Of a DNA stretch of 64,000 bases, positions 8,219-16,451 are shown piece by piece; positions within the stretch are counted from its first letter, which is position 1; each line of letters opens with the position of its first letter. Below the pieces are notes generated by a model. That model was not told where the DNA came from. It did no database searches and saw only the letters and a program-made list of their open reading frames with translations. The DNA comes from Clostridia bacterium (GTDB lineage: Bacteria; Bacillota; Clostridia; Christensenellales; Aristaeellaceae), in the NCBI GenBank assembly GCA_017430225.1, contig JAFRNK010000065.1, forward strand, positions 44,743 through 108,742, read 5' to 3'. The position numbers and the translations under genes are program-made.

Positions 8219-9106
8219 ATGGGTAAAGCCCTGTTCACCGGCGCGGCCACCGCGCTGGTCACCCCTTTCAAAAACGGTGAAGTCGACGTTCCGGCTTTTG
8301 ACCGCATGGTCGAACGCCAGCTGGAAGCGGGCATCCAGGCCCTGTTTCCGGTCGGCACTACCGGCGAGCCGGCGACACTGACCGTCGAAGAATGGGAACT
8401 CGTCATCCGCCGCACGGTGGAGATCTGCCGCGGCCGCATTCCGGTCATCGCCGGCACCGGCGGCAACAACACGAAGGACGTGATCGAACGCGCCGCGCGT
8501 GCCAAAGCGCTGGGCGCTGACGCGCAGCTCTGCGTGACGCCCTACTACAACAAAACGACGCAAGGCGGCCTGTTCGCCCACTATCAGGCGATCACTGAAA
8601 ACAGCGCCCTGCCTGTCATCGTATACAGCGTTCCCGGCCGTACGGGCATGAGCATCGCGGTGGATACCTGCGTGCGCCTTTCCCGCCTCAGCCAGATCAT
8701 CGGCCTCAAGGAAGCCGGCGGGGACGTGGGCCGGACCATCGACATCCTCGCTGCCTGCGGCGGCGCCCTGCCCGTCTACTGCGGCTCCGACGAGATCACG
8801 GTACCCATGCTTGCCGCCGGCACGTCCGGCGTCGTATCGGTGCTGAGCAACGCGGTGCCGGAAGCGGTCACAGGCATGACCGCCGCCTGGTACGCCGGGG
8901 ATACTTCCGCGGCTGCCGCGCTTCAGATCAAGTACCAGCCGCTCGTCCGCCTGCTGTTCAGGCAGGTCAGCCCCATCCCGGTCAAAGCGGCGCTGGCAGC
9001 CATGCGCCTGTGCGAGAACAGCCTGCGCCTGCCGCTATTCCCGCTCACGGAAGAAGAACAAGCCCCGCTGCTGGCGGAACTCAAGAAACTGGAGATCATT
9101 GAATGA
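8219..9106 (+). CDS. dapA: 4-hydroxy-tetrahydrodipicolinate synthase DapA
   Basis: A 295-residue TIM-barrel aldolase that condenses pyruvate with aspartate semialdehyde, the first committed step of lysine and diaminopimelate synthesis. Visible marks are FPVGTTGEPATL (substrate site), PYYNKTTQGGL with the catalytic tyrosine, and IGLKEAGGD with the Schiff-base lysine. The length is normal. The start has GAGGTGA just before the ATG. Its end overlaps the dapB start by 4 bp. Confidence 0.96.
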   Translation: MGKALFTGAATALVTPFKNGEVDVPAFDRMVERQLEAGIQALFPVGTTGEPATLTVEEWELVIRRTVEICRGRIPVIAGTGGNNTKDVIERAARAKALGADAQLCVTPYYNKTTQGGLFAHYQAITENSALPVIVYSVPGRTGMSIAVDTCVRLSRLSQIIGLKEAGGDVGRTIDILAACGGALPVYCGSDEITVPMLAAGTSGVVSVLSNAVPEAVTGMTAAWYAGDTSAAAALQIKYQPLVRLLFRQVSPIPVKAALAAMRLCENSLRLPLFPLTEEEQAPLLAELKKLEIIE

Positions 9107-9852
9107 ACAGGATCCTTTTGTGCGGCGCACTTGGCCGCATGGGCCGCGAGATCGCGCACGCCGCGAAAGAATACGGCTTTGAAATCGCCGCGGGCGTCGA
9201 TTATTCCGCTGCCGAGAACACCGGTTTCCCGCTGTATACCGGCTTTTCGGACGCGATTCAGGAAAATGCCGACGTCATCGTCGACTTTTCCCGCGCCGCT
9301 GCGCTGCCGGGCCTGCTGGAATACGCTGTGGCGCACAAGCTGCCCTGTGTGCTCGCCAGCACCGGCTACGGCGAGAAGGAAAACCAGCTGATCAGCGAGG
9401 CCGCGAAAGCAGTGCCCGTGTTCGTCAGCGCGAATATGTCCGTGGGCGTCTACGTGCTCAAAAAGCTCATCCGCGCCGCGAAGGAAATGCTCCCGCAGGC
9501 GGATATCGAAATCATCGAAAAGCACCACCGCCAGAAGGAAGACTCCCCCAGCGGCACCGCTGCCGCCCTGTTGCAGGCGCTGACCGACGAAGATACGCGT
9601 GTCGTATACGGCCGCCATGGTCTGGACACGAAGCGCAAGAGCGGCGAGATCGGCGTGCATGCCGTCCGCGGCGGCACGCTCTGCGGCGAACACGAAGTGG
9701 ACTTCCTGATGGACAACGAGGTCATCAGCATTTCCCACAGCGCACAGAACCGCGGCATCTTCGCCAGCGGCGCGCTCCGCGCCGCGAACTTCCTGCTCGG
9801 CAAACCGGCCGGCCTGTACGGCATGGATGACCTGATGGACAAGCAGGCATAA
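9103..9852 (+). CDS. dapB: 4-hydroxy-tetrahydrodipicolinate reductase DapB
   Basis: A 249-residue NAD(P)H-dependent reductase acting directly after DapA. The nucleotide-binding start is LLCGALGRMGREI, and the catalytic loop EIIEKHHRQKEDSPSGTA carries the conserved histidines and lysine. The gene overlaps dapA by 4 bp and its TAA shares one base with the ATG of the MATE gene. It makes tetrahydrodipicolinate for peptidoglycan and lysine. Confidence 0.96.
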   Translation: MNRILLCGALGRMGREIAHAAKEYGFEIAAGVDYSAAENTGFPLYTGFSDAIQENADVIVDFSRAAALPGLLEYAVAHKLPCVLASTGYGEKENQLISEAAKAVPVFVSANMSVGVYVLKKLIRAAKEMLPQADIEIIEKHHRQKEDSPSGTAAALLQALTDEDTRVVYGRHGLDTKRKSGEIGVHAVRGGTLCGEHEVDFLMDNEVISISHSAQNRGIFASGALRAANFLLGKPAGLYGMDDLMDKQA

Positions 9853-11192
9853 TGATCGACCGCCGCGCTTTCTACGGCCGCCTGCGCAGGCTGGCCCTGC
9901 CCTTTGCGCTTCAGAGCCTGATGCTGGCGCTGGTCGCTGCATGCGACGCGCTGATGCTGGGCCAGGTCGCCCAGGAGCAAATGACTGCCGTCTCGCTCGC
10001 GACCCAGATCCAGTTTGTCCAGAACATGTTCCTGAGCGCGGTCACGGCCGCCGGCGCGATCCTCGGCGCGCAGTACTACGGCAAAGGGGATCTCGCGACC
10101 ATCCGTTCGCTCTTCAACCTGACGCTGCGTTTCTGCGGTCTGATTTCCATACTGTTTTTTACCGCGTGTGAGCTCTGCCCCGAGCAGCTCATGCGCGTTT
10201 TTGCGCATGACGAAACCCTCATCAGGATCGGCGCGGAGTATCTGCGCATCGCCGGCTGGTCTTACCTGCTGACGGGAATTTCCGAATGTTACCTGGCCGT
10301 CATGCGCGTCACGGAGCACGTTTCCGTCAGCGTTCTGATCAGCTCCTCCGCCGTCGTCCTGAACATCCTGTTCAACGCCGTTTTCATCTTCGGCCTCCTG
10401 GGCATGCCGAAAATGGACGCCCGGGGCGCCGCGCTCGCGACTACGCTTTCCCGCGTGATCCAGGTGACCCTGTGTCTGACCATCACCCGGCTCAGGCACT
10501 ATCTCACTCCAGCCTGGCGCGCTTTCTTCCGGACTGACCGCCTGCTCTTTTCCGACTTCTGGCGCCAATGCCTTGCCCTCATGGGCGGGTCGCTGCTCTG
10601 GGGCGTCGGTTTCACCTCGTATACCGCCATCATGGGGCACATGGGCGTGAACGCAGCCGCGGCCAATTCCGTCGCCGCCGTCGTGCGCGACCTGATCTGC
10701 TGCGTCTGCAACGGCATCGCCAGCGCGGCCGGCATCATGGTCGGCAACGAACTCGGCGCGGGTCGGCTCGAAACGGGCAAGCAGTACGGCATCAAGCTGA
10801 AGAATATCTCCTGGGTCATCGGCTTCAGCTCCACGGCGATCGTACTAGCACTGACGCCTCTGGTCGTGCGCATGGTCATCCTGACGGACGAGGCCCGCAG
10901 CCTCCTGACCGGGATGATGGTCATCATGGCGATCTATATGATCGGGCGCTGCGTGAACACCGTCACCATCAACGGCGTGCTGGACGGCGGGGGCGACACG
11001 GTCTTCGATATGTACAGCCTGGCTGTGACCATGTGGGGCATCGCGATCCCGCTGGCCCTGCTCGGCGCGTTCGTTTTCCACTGGCCGGTACTCGCGGTTT
11101 ACGCCTGCACCTGCCTGGACGAGGTCGGCAAACTCCCCTGGGTCATGTACAGGTTCAGGAAGTACAAGTGGATCAGGAACCTGACGAGGTAA
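9852..11192 (+). CDS. MATE family multidrug or metabolite efflux transporter
   Basis: A 446-residue protein with about 12 membrane spans and typical MATE features: the N-terminal LALPFALQSLMLALVAACDALMLG half, and AILGAQYYGKGDL in the first lobe repeated as GIMVGNELGAGRLETGK in the second. MATE proteins export cations, drugs or metabolites in exchange for Na+ or H+. It is translationally coupled to dapB, but the substrate cannot be read from the sequence. Its last 50 bases (11143-11192) are found again, diverged, at 12300-12348 beyond an AT-rich insert. Confidence 0.9.
   Translation: MIDRRAFYGRLRRLALPFALQSLMLALVAACDALMLGQVAQEQMTAVSLATQIQFVQNMFLSAVTAAGAILGAQYYGKGDLATIRSLFNLTLRFCGLISILFFTACELCPEQLMRVFAHDETLIRIGAEYLRIAGWSYLLTGISECYLAVMRVTEHVSVSVLISSSAVVLNILFNAVFIFGLLGMPKMDARGAALATTLSRVIQVTLCLTITRLRHYLTPAWRAFFRTDRLLFSDFWRQCLALMGGSLLWGVGFTSYTAIMGHMGVNAAAANSVAAVVRDLICCVCNGIASAAGIMVGNELGAGRLETGKQYGIKLKNISWVIGFSSTAIVLALTPLVVRMVILTDEARSLLTGMMVIMAIYMIGRCVNTVTINGVLDGGGDTVFDMYSLAVTMWGIAIPLALLGAFVFHWPVLAVYACTCLDEVGKLPWVMYRFRKYKWIRNLTR
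11143..11192 (+). repeat. Left copy of a diverged 50-bp direct repeat (MATE gene 3' end)
   Basis: This 50-bp stretch at the end of the MATE gene recurs at 12300-12348. Both copies begin TCATGTAC, share the core TCAGGAACCT and end in GGTAA, with roughly three quarters of positions equal and one gap. The pair frames the AT-rich segment 11193-12299. Confidence 0.65.
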
Positions 11193-11215
11193 TTCGGAAT
11201 CAGGATTCACGTCTA

Positions 11216-11248
11216 AAACACTCTGCCTGACAAGGCCTAGTGTTTTTT
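11216..11248 (+). terminator. Terminator of the asd-dapA-dapB-MATE operon
   Basis: AAACACT (11216-11222) pairs with AGTGTTT (11239-11245), with an inner GCCT/AGGC stem, and the hairpin runs into TTTTTT. It follows the MATE stop by about 24 bases. Confidence 0.8.
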
Positions 11249-11319
11249 ATATGCTGTTGCCCATAATATTGGGAAACGTATATGAATAAAACATAACTTT
11301 GTTTCTGAGAAACAACACA

Positions 11320-11348
11320 TTGACCGATACTATAAATCATGGCATAAT
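11320..11348 (+). promoter_or_regulatory. Promoter of the AT-rich island membrane gene
   Basis: TTGACC (11320-11325), 17-bp spacer and CATAAT (11343-11348), 30 bases before the ATG at 11379. The island gene therefore has its own promoter. Confidence 0.75.
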
Positions 11349-11378
11349 AAACTGCATATATTCGTTTGGAGGTGGAAT

Positions 11379-12212
11379 ATGATTGAGCTTACAACAAATA
11401 AGAATAATATTATTAAAAAGAGAATTACTATCGTTCTGCTCATAGCGCTTATTGTAATACTATATACTATAATACGGCCGATTCTTACCAATCCGGAAAC
11501 ATATAAGAATTCGTATACATACTTAAATGAAAAACTGTCCAATGCAAAAATGCTCACATTAGGTTCATCCAGTGCTTCCTTGATCGTCAGTCTCCTTCCT
11601 GAAGACGCTGGAACACCTATTGCAAACGAATTGGCAGAACTTTCAGGATATCTATTGATTGTCGTCTCAGTTATCTTTATGGAACAATACTTGATGACAA
11701 CTGTTGGATTCGTTGCCAGTTCAATAATACTACCTATAGCGTGCCTATTTGGAATAATCGCGACTCTCATAGAGTCGGAAAGCAAAACAAAACTGAAAGA
11801 GTATGCAACCCGCCTTGCTATATTTGGAATATGTATAACGCTTGTTATACCGATTGGATGCTTCTGTGGACAGAATATTGAAGCAATGAATTCATTATCA
11901 ATTGAGACTGCACTTAATGATGCAAAACAAGCAAATGAAATAATAAAATCTATACCAAATGAAACTCAGAACAAAAATATATTTGAACGAGTAGGTGACT
12001 TTTTTGCAAGTCTTTGGAATAATGCTTCGGAAGCATATGAATGGTCAAAGTCTGTATTAAGCGATTTTCTTTCGTCTATTGCTGTAATGCTAATAACAAC
12101 CATTGCCATTCCTCTGCTCGTATTCTTTTGTTTCTTATGGTTAATTCGTTTTATAACAAAAAGGGACTTTGTTAAACTAATCCTGGGTTTTCAAAACAAA
12201 CACCTCAATTAA
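11379..12212 (+). CDS. AT-rich hypothetical membrane protein
   Basis: A 277-residue protein of no family I recognise. It has about five hydrophobic spans: residues about 14-35 (ITIVLLIALIVILYTIIRPI), 88-104, 110-131, 147-163 and a strongly hydrophobic one near 235-260. Between the fourth and fifth spans is a polar, partly helical stretch. The ribosome binding site is TTGGAGGTGG. Codon use is strongly A/T-ending (ATA isoleucine, AAA lysine) and unlike all neighbours, so the gene is probably a recent arrival. It may be cargo of a small mobile segment. No catalytic motif is visible. Confidence 0.7.
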   Translation: MIELTTNKNNIIKKRITIVLLIALIVILYTIIRPILTNPETYKNSYTYLNEKLSNAKMLTLGSSSASLIVSLLPEDAGTPIANELAELSGYLLIVVSVIFMEQYLMTTVGFVASSIILPIACLFGIIATLIESESKTKLKEYATRLAIFGICITLVIPIGCFCGQNIEAMNSLSIETALNDAKQANEIIKSIPNETQNKNIFERVGDFFASLWNNASEAYEWSKSVLSDFLSSIAVMLITTIAIPLLVFFCFLWLIRFITKRDFVKLILGFQNKHLN

Positions 12213-12299
12213 CTACTGCTACCATGCTAAATAATGAAAATAGCGGTGCAAAGAAAGGTCGTAATACTATTCAATAGTTATGTATATATCACCCGCAAA

Positions 12300-12348
12300 T
12301 CATGTACCGAATGAAAAATATAAGTAGGTCAGGAACCTAACGGGGTAA
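12300..12348 (+). repeat. Right copy of the diverged MATE-end repeat
   Basis: This 49-bp non-coding stretch copies the 3' end of the MATE gene (11143-11192), including an in-frame-like GGTAA end. It sits at the far side of the AT-rich gene, as expected if a segment integrated at the gene's 3' end and left a second attachment-like copy, or if the insert split an older duplication. Confidence 0.6.
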
Positions 12349-12365
12349 CAACTTTTGAGGGAGAA

Positions 12366-12438
12366 ATTTGTTTTAAAACGAATTATACCAAATAACTTTT
12401 CGTTTATACCAAATAACTATTCATTTAAAACAAATAAC
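12366..12438. repeat. Three 21-bp iterons between 12-bp inverted repeats
   Basis: The motif CCAAATAAC (third copy ACAAATAAC) occurs at 12388, 12409 and 12430, exactly 21 bp apart, which is two helical turns. The array is bounded by a perfect inverted repeat, ATTTGTTTTAAA (12366-12377) and TTTAAAACAAAT (12424-12435). Such phasing suggests repeated protein binding on one face of the DNA. The rest of the intergenic stretch 12213-12534 is AT-rich with no gene seen. Confidence 0.7.
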
Positions 12439-12534
12439 ACTAATACTTGCAGAGATTCAGCGTATGAACTGCTGACATATCATATCGTCAGCATTATCTA
12501 GTTTCTAATTTCGAATTAATGTCGGAGGCCCACC

Positions 12535-13233
12535 TTGATCACAACCATTCTCTGGGACGTCGACGGAACACTGCTGGACTTCAAGGCAGCAGAAAGCGCC
12601 GCTGTCCGCTCGCTGTTTAACGAGTTCGGCCTGGGCGAATGCACGGACGCGATGATCCAGCGCTATTCCGCCATCAACGAGGTCTTCTGGCAGCGGCTCG
12701 AACGGAACGAGCTCACGAAACCGCAGGTGCTGGTCGGACGGTACGAGCAGTTTTTCAGCGAGATCGGCATTGATCCCGGGCTCGCCCCGGCGTTCAACGA
12801 ACGCTACCAGGTGAGGCTTGGCGACACGATCGTCCACCGCGACGACAGCCTGAACCTGGTCAAAGCCCTGCGCGGCAGGGTCCGGCAGTACGTCGTCTCC
12901 AACGGCACAGTCGTGGCGCAGAGCAAAAAGTTGACACGCTCCGGTCTCGGTGCGCTGATGGACGGCATATTCCTGTCCGAAAAGCTGGGCGTGGAAAAAC
13001 CCAACGACGGCTTCTTTGAAAAGGTATTCTCCGCTATCCCTTCCGTCCGCCCCGAGGAGATCCTCATCGTCGGCGACTCGCTGACCAGCGACATCCAGGG
13101 CGGTATCAACGCGGGCATCAAAACCTGCTGGTACAACCCCGACCGAAGGCCCGTTCCGGAAGGCTATACCATCGATTATGTCATTACGGATCTCCATGAG
13201 GTCATTCCGATTCTCAGAGGTGAGCCCGCATGA
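12535..13233 (+). CDS. HAD-family hydrolase, YjjG-like nucleotidase
   Basis: A 232-residue haloacid dehalogenase-fold phosphatase. Motif I is LWDVDGTLLDF (nucleophile D8, acid/base D10), motif II is VVSNGT, and motif IV is IVGDSLTSDIQGGINAG, the YjjG signature. YjjG enzymes dephosphorylate pyrimidine nucleoside monophosphates, including non-standard ones, as housecleaning. The start is TTG at 12535 with GGAGG 6 nt upstream; no in-frame ATG is available. It overlaps the next gene by 4 bp. GC content is back to the regional norm after the AT-rich island. Confidence 0.85.
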   Translation: MITTILWDVDGTLLDFKAAESAAVRSLFNEFGLGECTDAMIQRYSAINEVFWQRLERNELTKPQVLVGRYEQFFSEIGIDPGLAPAFNERYQVRLGDTIVHRDDSLNLVKALRGRVRQYVVSNGTVVAQSKKLTRSGLGALMDGIFLSEKLGVEKPNDGFFEKVFSAIPSVRPEEILIVGDSLTSDIQGGINAGIKTCWYNPDRRPVPEGYTIDYVITDLHEVIPILRGEPA

Positions 13234-13601
13234 ATCTCCACGCTTACTGGGAAGCGGCGCTGAAACAGCGGCGTGATGAACTGGCGGCCTGCTTCGCTCC
13301 GGACGCCATCATCCGCTGGCACTGTACCGGCGAAATGTTCACTGTCGAAGAGTTCATCCGCGCCAACTGCGACTATCCCGGCGAATGGGACGGCTGCGTC
13401 GAGCGTGCGGAACAGACGCCTGCAGGCTGCGTCACGGCGGTCAGGGTCTGGCCCGCGGACCGCTCCGCGTCGTACCACGCCGTCAGCTTCTTTACCCTGA
13501 AAAACGGCCTGATCGCCGCCCTCGACGAATACTGGGCGGACGACGGAGAACCGCCCGCCTGGCGTCAGGAGATGGGGATCGGCCGGCCGATCATTCGTTG
13601 A
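13230..13601 (+). CDS. SnoaL/NTF2-like small protein
   Basis: A 123-residue protein with the look of the SnoaL/NTF2 cone fold: an early helix (LHAYWEAALKQRRDELAACF), the segment IIRWHCTGEMFTVEEFIRAN and a C-terminal LIAALDEYWADDGEPPAWR. Members often bind or isomerise small ligands, but many have no known reaction. It is co-translated with the HAD hydrolase through an ATGA overlap and a secreted protein gene follows after 22 bases. No function is claimed. Confidence 0.75.
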   Translation: MNLHAYWEAALKQRRDELAACFAPDAIIRWHCTGEMFTVEEFIRANCDYPGEWDGCVERAEQTPAGCVTAVRVWPADRSASYHAVSFFTLKNGLIAALDEYWADDGEPPAWRQEMGIGRPIIR

Positions 13602-13623
13602 AGAAAGAAGAGAAGGTGATCCC

Positions 13624-15129
13624 ATGAGAAAAACTCTGGTTTCTGTTCTGCTGCTTACAGTCATCGTCCTTGCCTGCATTGACGCTTCCGCCAACAGCTG
13701 GGGGCTCACCGGCGCGCTGTACGGGGCTGTGGAAAGTTCCAAGGCCTGGGACGATTATTCCACCCTGAGCAATCAGCAGGGACCTTTCGCCGTGATGGCA
13801 AACCGCTACCACAACGCCCTCTTCTATGTGGACGGCAGCGACCGGCTGCACGTGTACACCACGGCCGTCTATCAGCCCGGGGCCAAAAAGAAAGACCCGA
13901 AGCTGGGCTACGACGGGCAGACCCTGGACATCCGCTACAGCGACCGCGAGTATTACGAATTCACCAACTGGAACGGGGAATTCCAGCTCGCGAAAGCGGA
14001 AATCGACGGTTTCCGCGTGACGGGTGTCGCCGGGGAGAACGGTTTTGCTTACCAGTACCGGGCTGAAGAAAGCGGGACAACGGAACAGCTGGTCCTTCCC
14101 GAGAAGATCCTGCTGTCCGGCTTCAATATCGAACTCTTCCCGCATTCGTTGGAAGAAGTCCGGCACAGGAACTATATGCAGGCGCGTTTCGACAGCGGGC
14201 TCAACTGCCTCGGAACCGCTGCGACAGGCGGCAGCTATGACGCGGACCGCCCCGGAAGGCTGCTGCAGCCGAAAAAGAAAGGGACCGCTGCCGTATACAG
14301 CGCTCCCTACGGCAAATCCTCCTGGCGGGCAGGCAAAGGCAAGGCTGCCGTCGGCCTGAGCGGAGATATGTGGCTGCTGTCAGAGTTCAGGAACGAGGAC
14401 GGCACATCCTACGCTTGCATCCGCTACAGCGTCAGCGGCCGCACTCAGCGGATCGGCTACGCCCTGTGCAGGGATCTCGGGCTGCCCGAAATTACTGAGC
14501 AAAGCAACGAACCCGGTCGCTCCTTCGTGCACATCGACGTCACAGCGGCAGCCGACACCTATCTGACAGATGATCCCGACGTGAGCCAGTTCAGGCAGTT
14601 TTCCGTCCCGAAGGGCACGCAGTTCACCTGCCTGGGCCTGTACAACAATGATTACGCCTATGTCTCCGCGGGGGTGAAGAACGGGAAATTCGGCCACGGC
14701 GGTGAAGCCGTCTGGGGCTTCATCCCGGTCCGCGACCTGGAACCGACGTTCCGGGAAAAGCTGACCTCCGTCATGGAACAGCTTGCCGGCGACTGGATCC
14801 TGGAAGCTGGCGGCAGCCTGGCACCCGACATCCTGCACTTTAATGCCGACGGCAGCTTTACCGCGGGCAGCAGCGAAATGGAAGAAGGCGAAGACATCGT
14901 CATTGAAGGCGCCCAGTCCGGTACCTGGTATGTGACCGCGTATGATCCTGCCATGAATCTTTACTGGATGGAAACGCCCTATGAAATGACCCTGCTGTTC
15001 GACAACGGCAGGGCAACCGTCCGGGGGCTGACAACCGAAGACAGCGGATTCAGCCTGCTCTTCTGGGAAGGCGGCGCCGGGTACGTCCGGCTCGAAGATT
15101 TCCCGGCGTCCGGCGACGGCAACGGCTGA
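13624..15129 (+). CDS. Secreted protein of unknown function
   Basis: A 501-residue protein with an N-terminal signal peptide (MRKTLVSVLLLTVIVLACID, cleavage likely after ASA near residue 23). Three parts can be made out: an N-terminal part rich in tyrosine and aspartate, a central part containing an SH3-like stretch with repeated short beta segments (about residues 300-375, ending WGFIPVRDLEP), and a C-terminal part (about 380-495) that reads like a small lipocalin-like beta barrel. No catalytic motif is seen. GAGAAGGTGAT precedes the ATG, and it follows the SnoaL-like gene in one operon. Confidence 0.7.
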   Translation: MRKTLVSVLLLTVIVLACIDASANSWGLTGALYGAVESSKAWDDYSTLSNQQGPFAVMANRYHNALFYVDGSDRLHVYTTAVYQPGAKKKDPKLGYDGQTLDIRYSDREYYEFTNWNGEFQLAKAEIDGFRVTGVAGENGFAYQYRAEESGTTEQLVLPEKILLSGFNIELFPHSLEEVRHRNYMQARFDSGLNCLGTAATGGSYDADRPGRLLQPKKKGTAAVYSAPYGKSSWRAGKGKAAVGLSGDMWLLSEFRNEDGTSYACIRYSVSGRTQRIGYALCRDLGLPEITEQSNEPGRSFVHIDVTAAADTYLTDDPDVSQFRQFSVPKGTQFTCLGLYNNDYAYVSAGVKNGKFGHGGEAVWGFIPVRDLEPTFREKLTSVMEQLAGDWILEAGGSLAPDILHFNADGSFTAGSSEMEEGEDIVIEGAQSGTWYVTAYDPAMNLYWMETPYEMTLLFDNGRATVRGLTTEDSGFSLLFWEGGAGYVRLEDFPASGDGNG

Positions 15130-15139
15130 TCGAGACGGC

Positions 15140-16294
15140 TTATTTTATCGGCTGATATGCCGGATCCGGCAGTTCCAGACTACCCTCGGGCATATTCGTA
15201 ACGACTTCATAGTTAGCCCATCCTGACTGCCAGAGCGCCATGACCATCCGTTCCTGGCGGCCGGTCAGAAAACACAGCGCTCCGTCCGGACCCATCACGC
15301 ATACCGCGGTCCCGAGCGCGTCGAGCAGCGCAGCTTGTTCTCCGACGAGCGTCACAGACGCGATGCCAGCCTGCACGCCGTTTTCGTCCGGCCGGTTGAT
15401 CGGCCAGCCCGTCCGGGGATCGATCAGATGGCACCAGTGAACGCCGTCCGCGTCATAAGCGTGGGCGGCGTCGCTGCTTGTAGCCAGCGAACCGTTTTCC
15501 ACGCTGAAGCGCGCGTATTCCGTGCCCGCGTTTTCCGTAGCGCGCGGCTTGCCCGCCGTCACCTGATAGGGCTTTCCTTCCCGGCCGCCGAGGAAGGTCA
15601 TCGAGCTGTCCCCGCAGATGAAATATCCCTCCGTATATCCGCGGCTGAGCAGCAGTTCGCGCACCCGGTCGCAGGCGTAGCCCTTGGCGATGCCGCCCAG
15701 GTCCAGCTGCGCTTCTATCGTAACGCCGTCCACGCTCACGGAAGGCGTATGTTTGATGAGCAGGCAGCTGTTCTCCGTTTCAGCCAGTTCGACGCCTTTG
15801 AGGCCGACCAGCGGCAGAAGCGCTTCGATGTGCGCCGCTTCCGGCGGCATGGGATGCCCGTCCTTCAGCGGGCGGTCATAGGGCAGTGCGACCCGGTAAG
15901 CGCCCGTGTTGAACCGCGGGGAGAACCCCCACAGGTCTACCAGCGGATAGACCGTGGGGTCGTACAGGCCGCCAGTCAGTTCATACGCCTCAAGCGCGCA
16001 TCTGAAAACGTCCGCGGTCAGGGCGGAAACCGGCACGCTTTCCCCTGCCTTCAGCCGGTTGAAACGCGCAATATCAGAGTTTTCGTCGGATACCGACACG
16101 GCACGGTCGATTTCTTCGAGCAGTCCTTTGACCGCTGTCCAGGTTTCCTGCGCGCCTTCCGTTTCATACAGGCGCAGCATGGACACCGTTCCGAAATAAT
16201 CCGAAGTATACCGCATGAAGGACGTTTCCGCGCTCGCCGGGAACACGGACGCCATAAAGAGGACCAGTATCAGCGCGCAGAAACGTTCTATCAT
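15140..16294 (-). CDS. apbE: FAD:protein FMN transferase ApbE, secreted
   Basis: A 384-residue flavinyl transferase that uses FAD to attach FMN covalently to a threonine or serine of FMN_bind domains outside the cytosol. A signal peptide ends after ASA near residue 22; there is no lipobox cysteine, so the protein may be released or held by other means. Family marks are GGLYDPTVYPLVDLWGF, DLGGIAKGYACDRV and HLIDPRTGWP. The divergent neighbour (16452) is a secreted protein with an intact flavinylation motif, its probable substrate. Its promoter lies at 16346-16373. Confidence 0.92.
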   Translation of the reverse strand: MIERFCALILVLFMASVFPASAETSFMRYTSDYFGTVSMLRLYETEGAQETWTAVKGLLEEIDRAVSVSDENSDIARFNRLKAGESVPVSALTADVFRCALEAYELTGGLYDPTVYPLVDLWGFSPRFNTGAYRVALPYDRPLKDGHPMPPEAAHIEALLPLVGLKGVELAETENSCLLIKHTPSVSVDGVTIEAQLDLGGIAKGYACDRVRELLLSRGYTEGYFICGDSSMTFLGGREGKPYQVTAGKPRATENAGTEYARFSVENGSLATSSDAAHAYDADGVHWCHLIDPRTGWPINRPDENGVQAGIASVTLVGEQAALLDALGTAVCVMGPDGALCFLTGRQERMVMALWQSGWANYEVVTNMPEGSLELPDPAYQPIK

Positions 16295-16345
16295 GCCGGA
16301 TCAACCTCTTTCTCCACACGGGTCATACAATGGGGGTATACATGT

Positions 16346-16373
16346 ATTATAATACATACTTTTCAACCGTCAA
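16346..16373 (-). promoter_or_regulatory. Promoter of apbE on one arm of a perfect palindrome
   Basis: On the minus strand TTGACG (16373-16368), 16-bp spacer and TATAAT (16351-16346). The -35 box is one arm of the palindrome CCGTCAAGTACTTGACGG (16367-16384); the other arm holds the -35 box of the divergent flavoprotein gene. Confidence 0.8.
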
Positions 16374-16384
16374 GTACTTGACGG
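16367..16384. promoter_or_regulatory. 18-bp palindrome joining two divergent -35 boxes
   Basis: CCGTCAAGTACTTGACGG is a perfect 18-bp palindrome. Each half contains a TTGACG -35 box, one for apbE and one for the FMN_bind gene. A protein bound here, or RNA polymerase on one side, would exclude the other promoter. It is either a shared operator or a mutual-exclusion switch. Confidence 0.7.
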
Positions 16385-16407
16385 CAATGACTGTTCAGCG
16401 TTATAAT
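16378..16407 (+). promoter_or_regulatory. Promoter of the FMN_bind flavoprotein gene
   Basis: TTGACG (16378-16383), 18-bp spacer and TATAAT (16402-16407), with AAGGAAG before the ATG at 16452. The -35 box overlaps the shared palindrome at 16367-16384. Confidence 0.8.
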
Positions 16408-16451
16408 ATTGTAAGCGCAAATAAACAGCGCAAGAAAGGAAGTATATCGTT

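Noticed and set aside
12366-12438. CRISPR array
   Set aside because: The units are about 9 bp with a 21-bp period and no spacers of CRISPR length; no cas genes are near.
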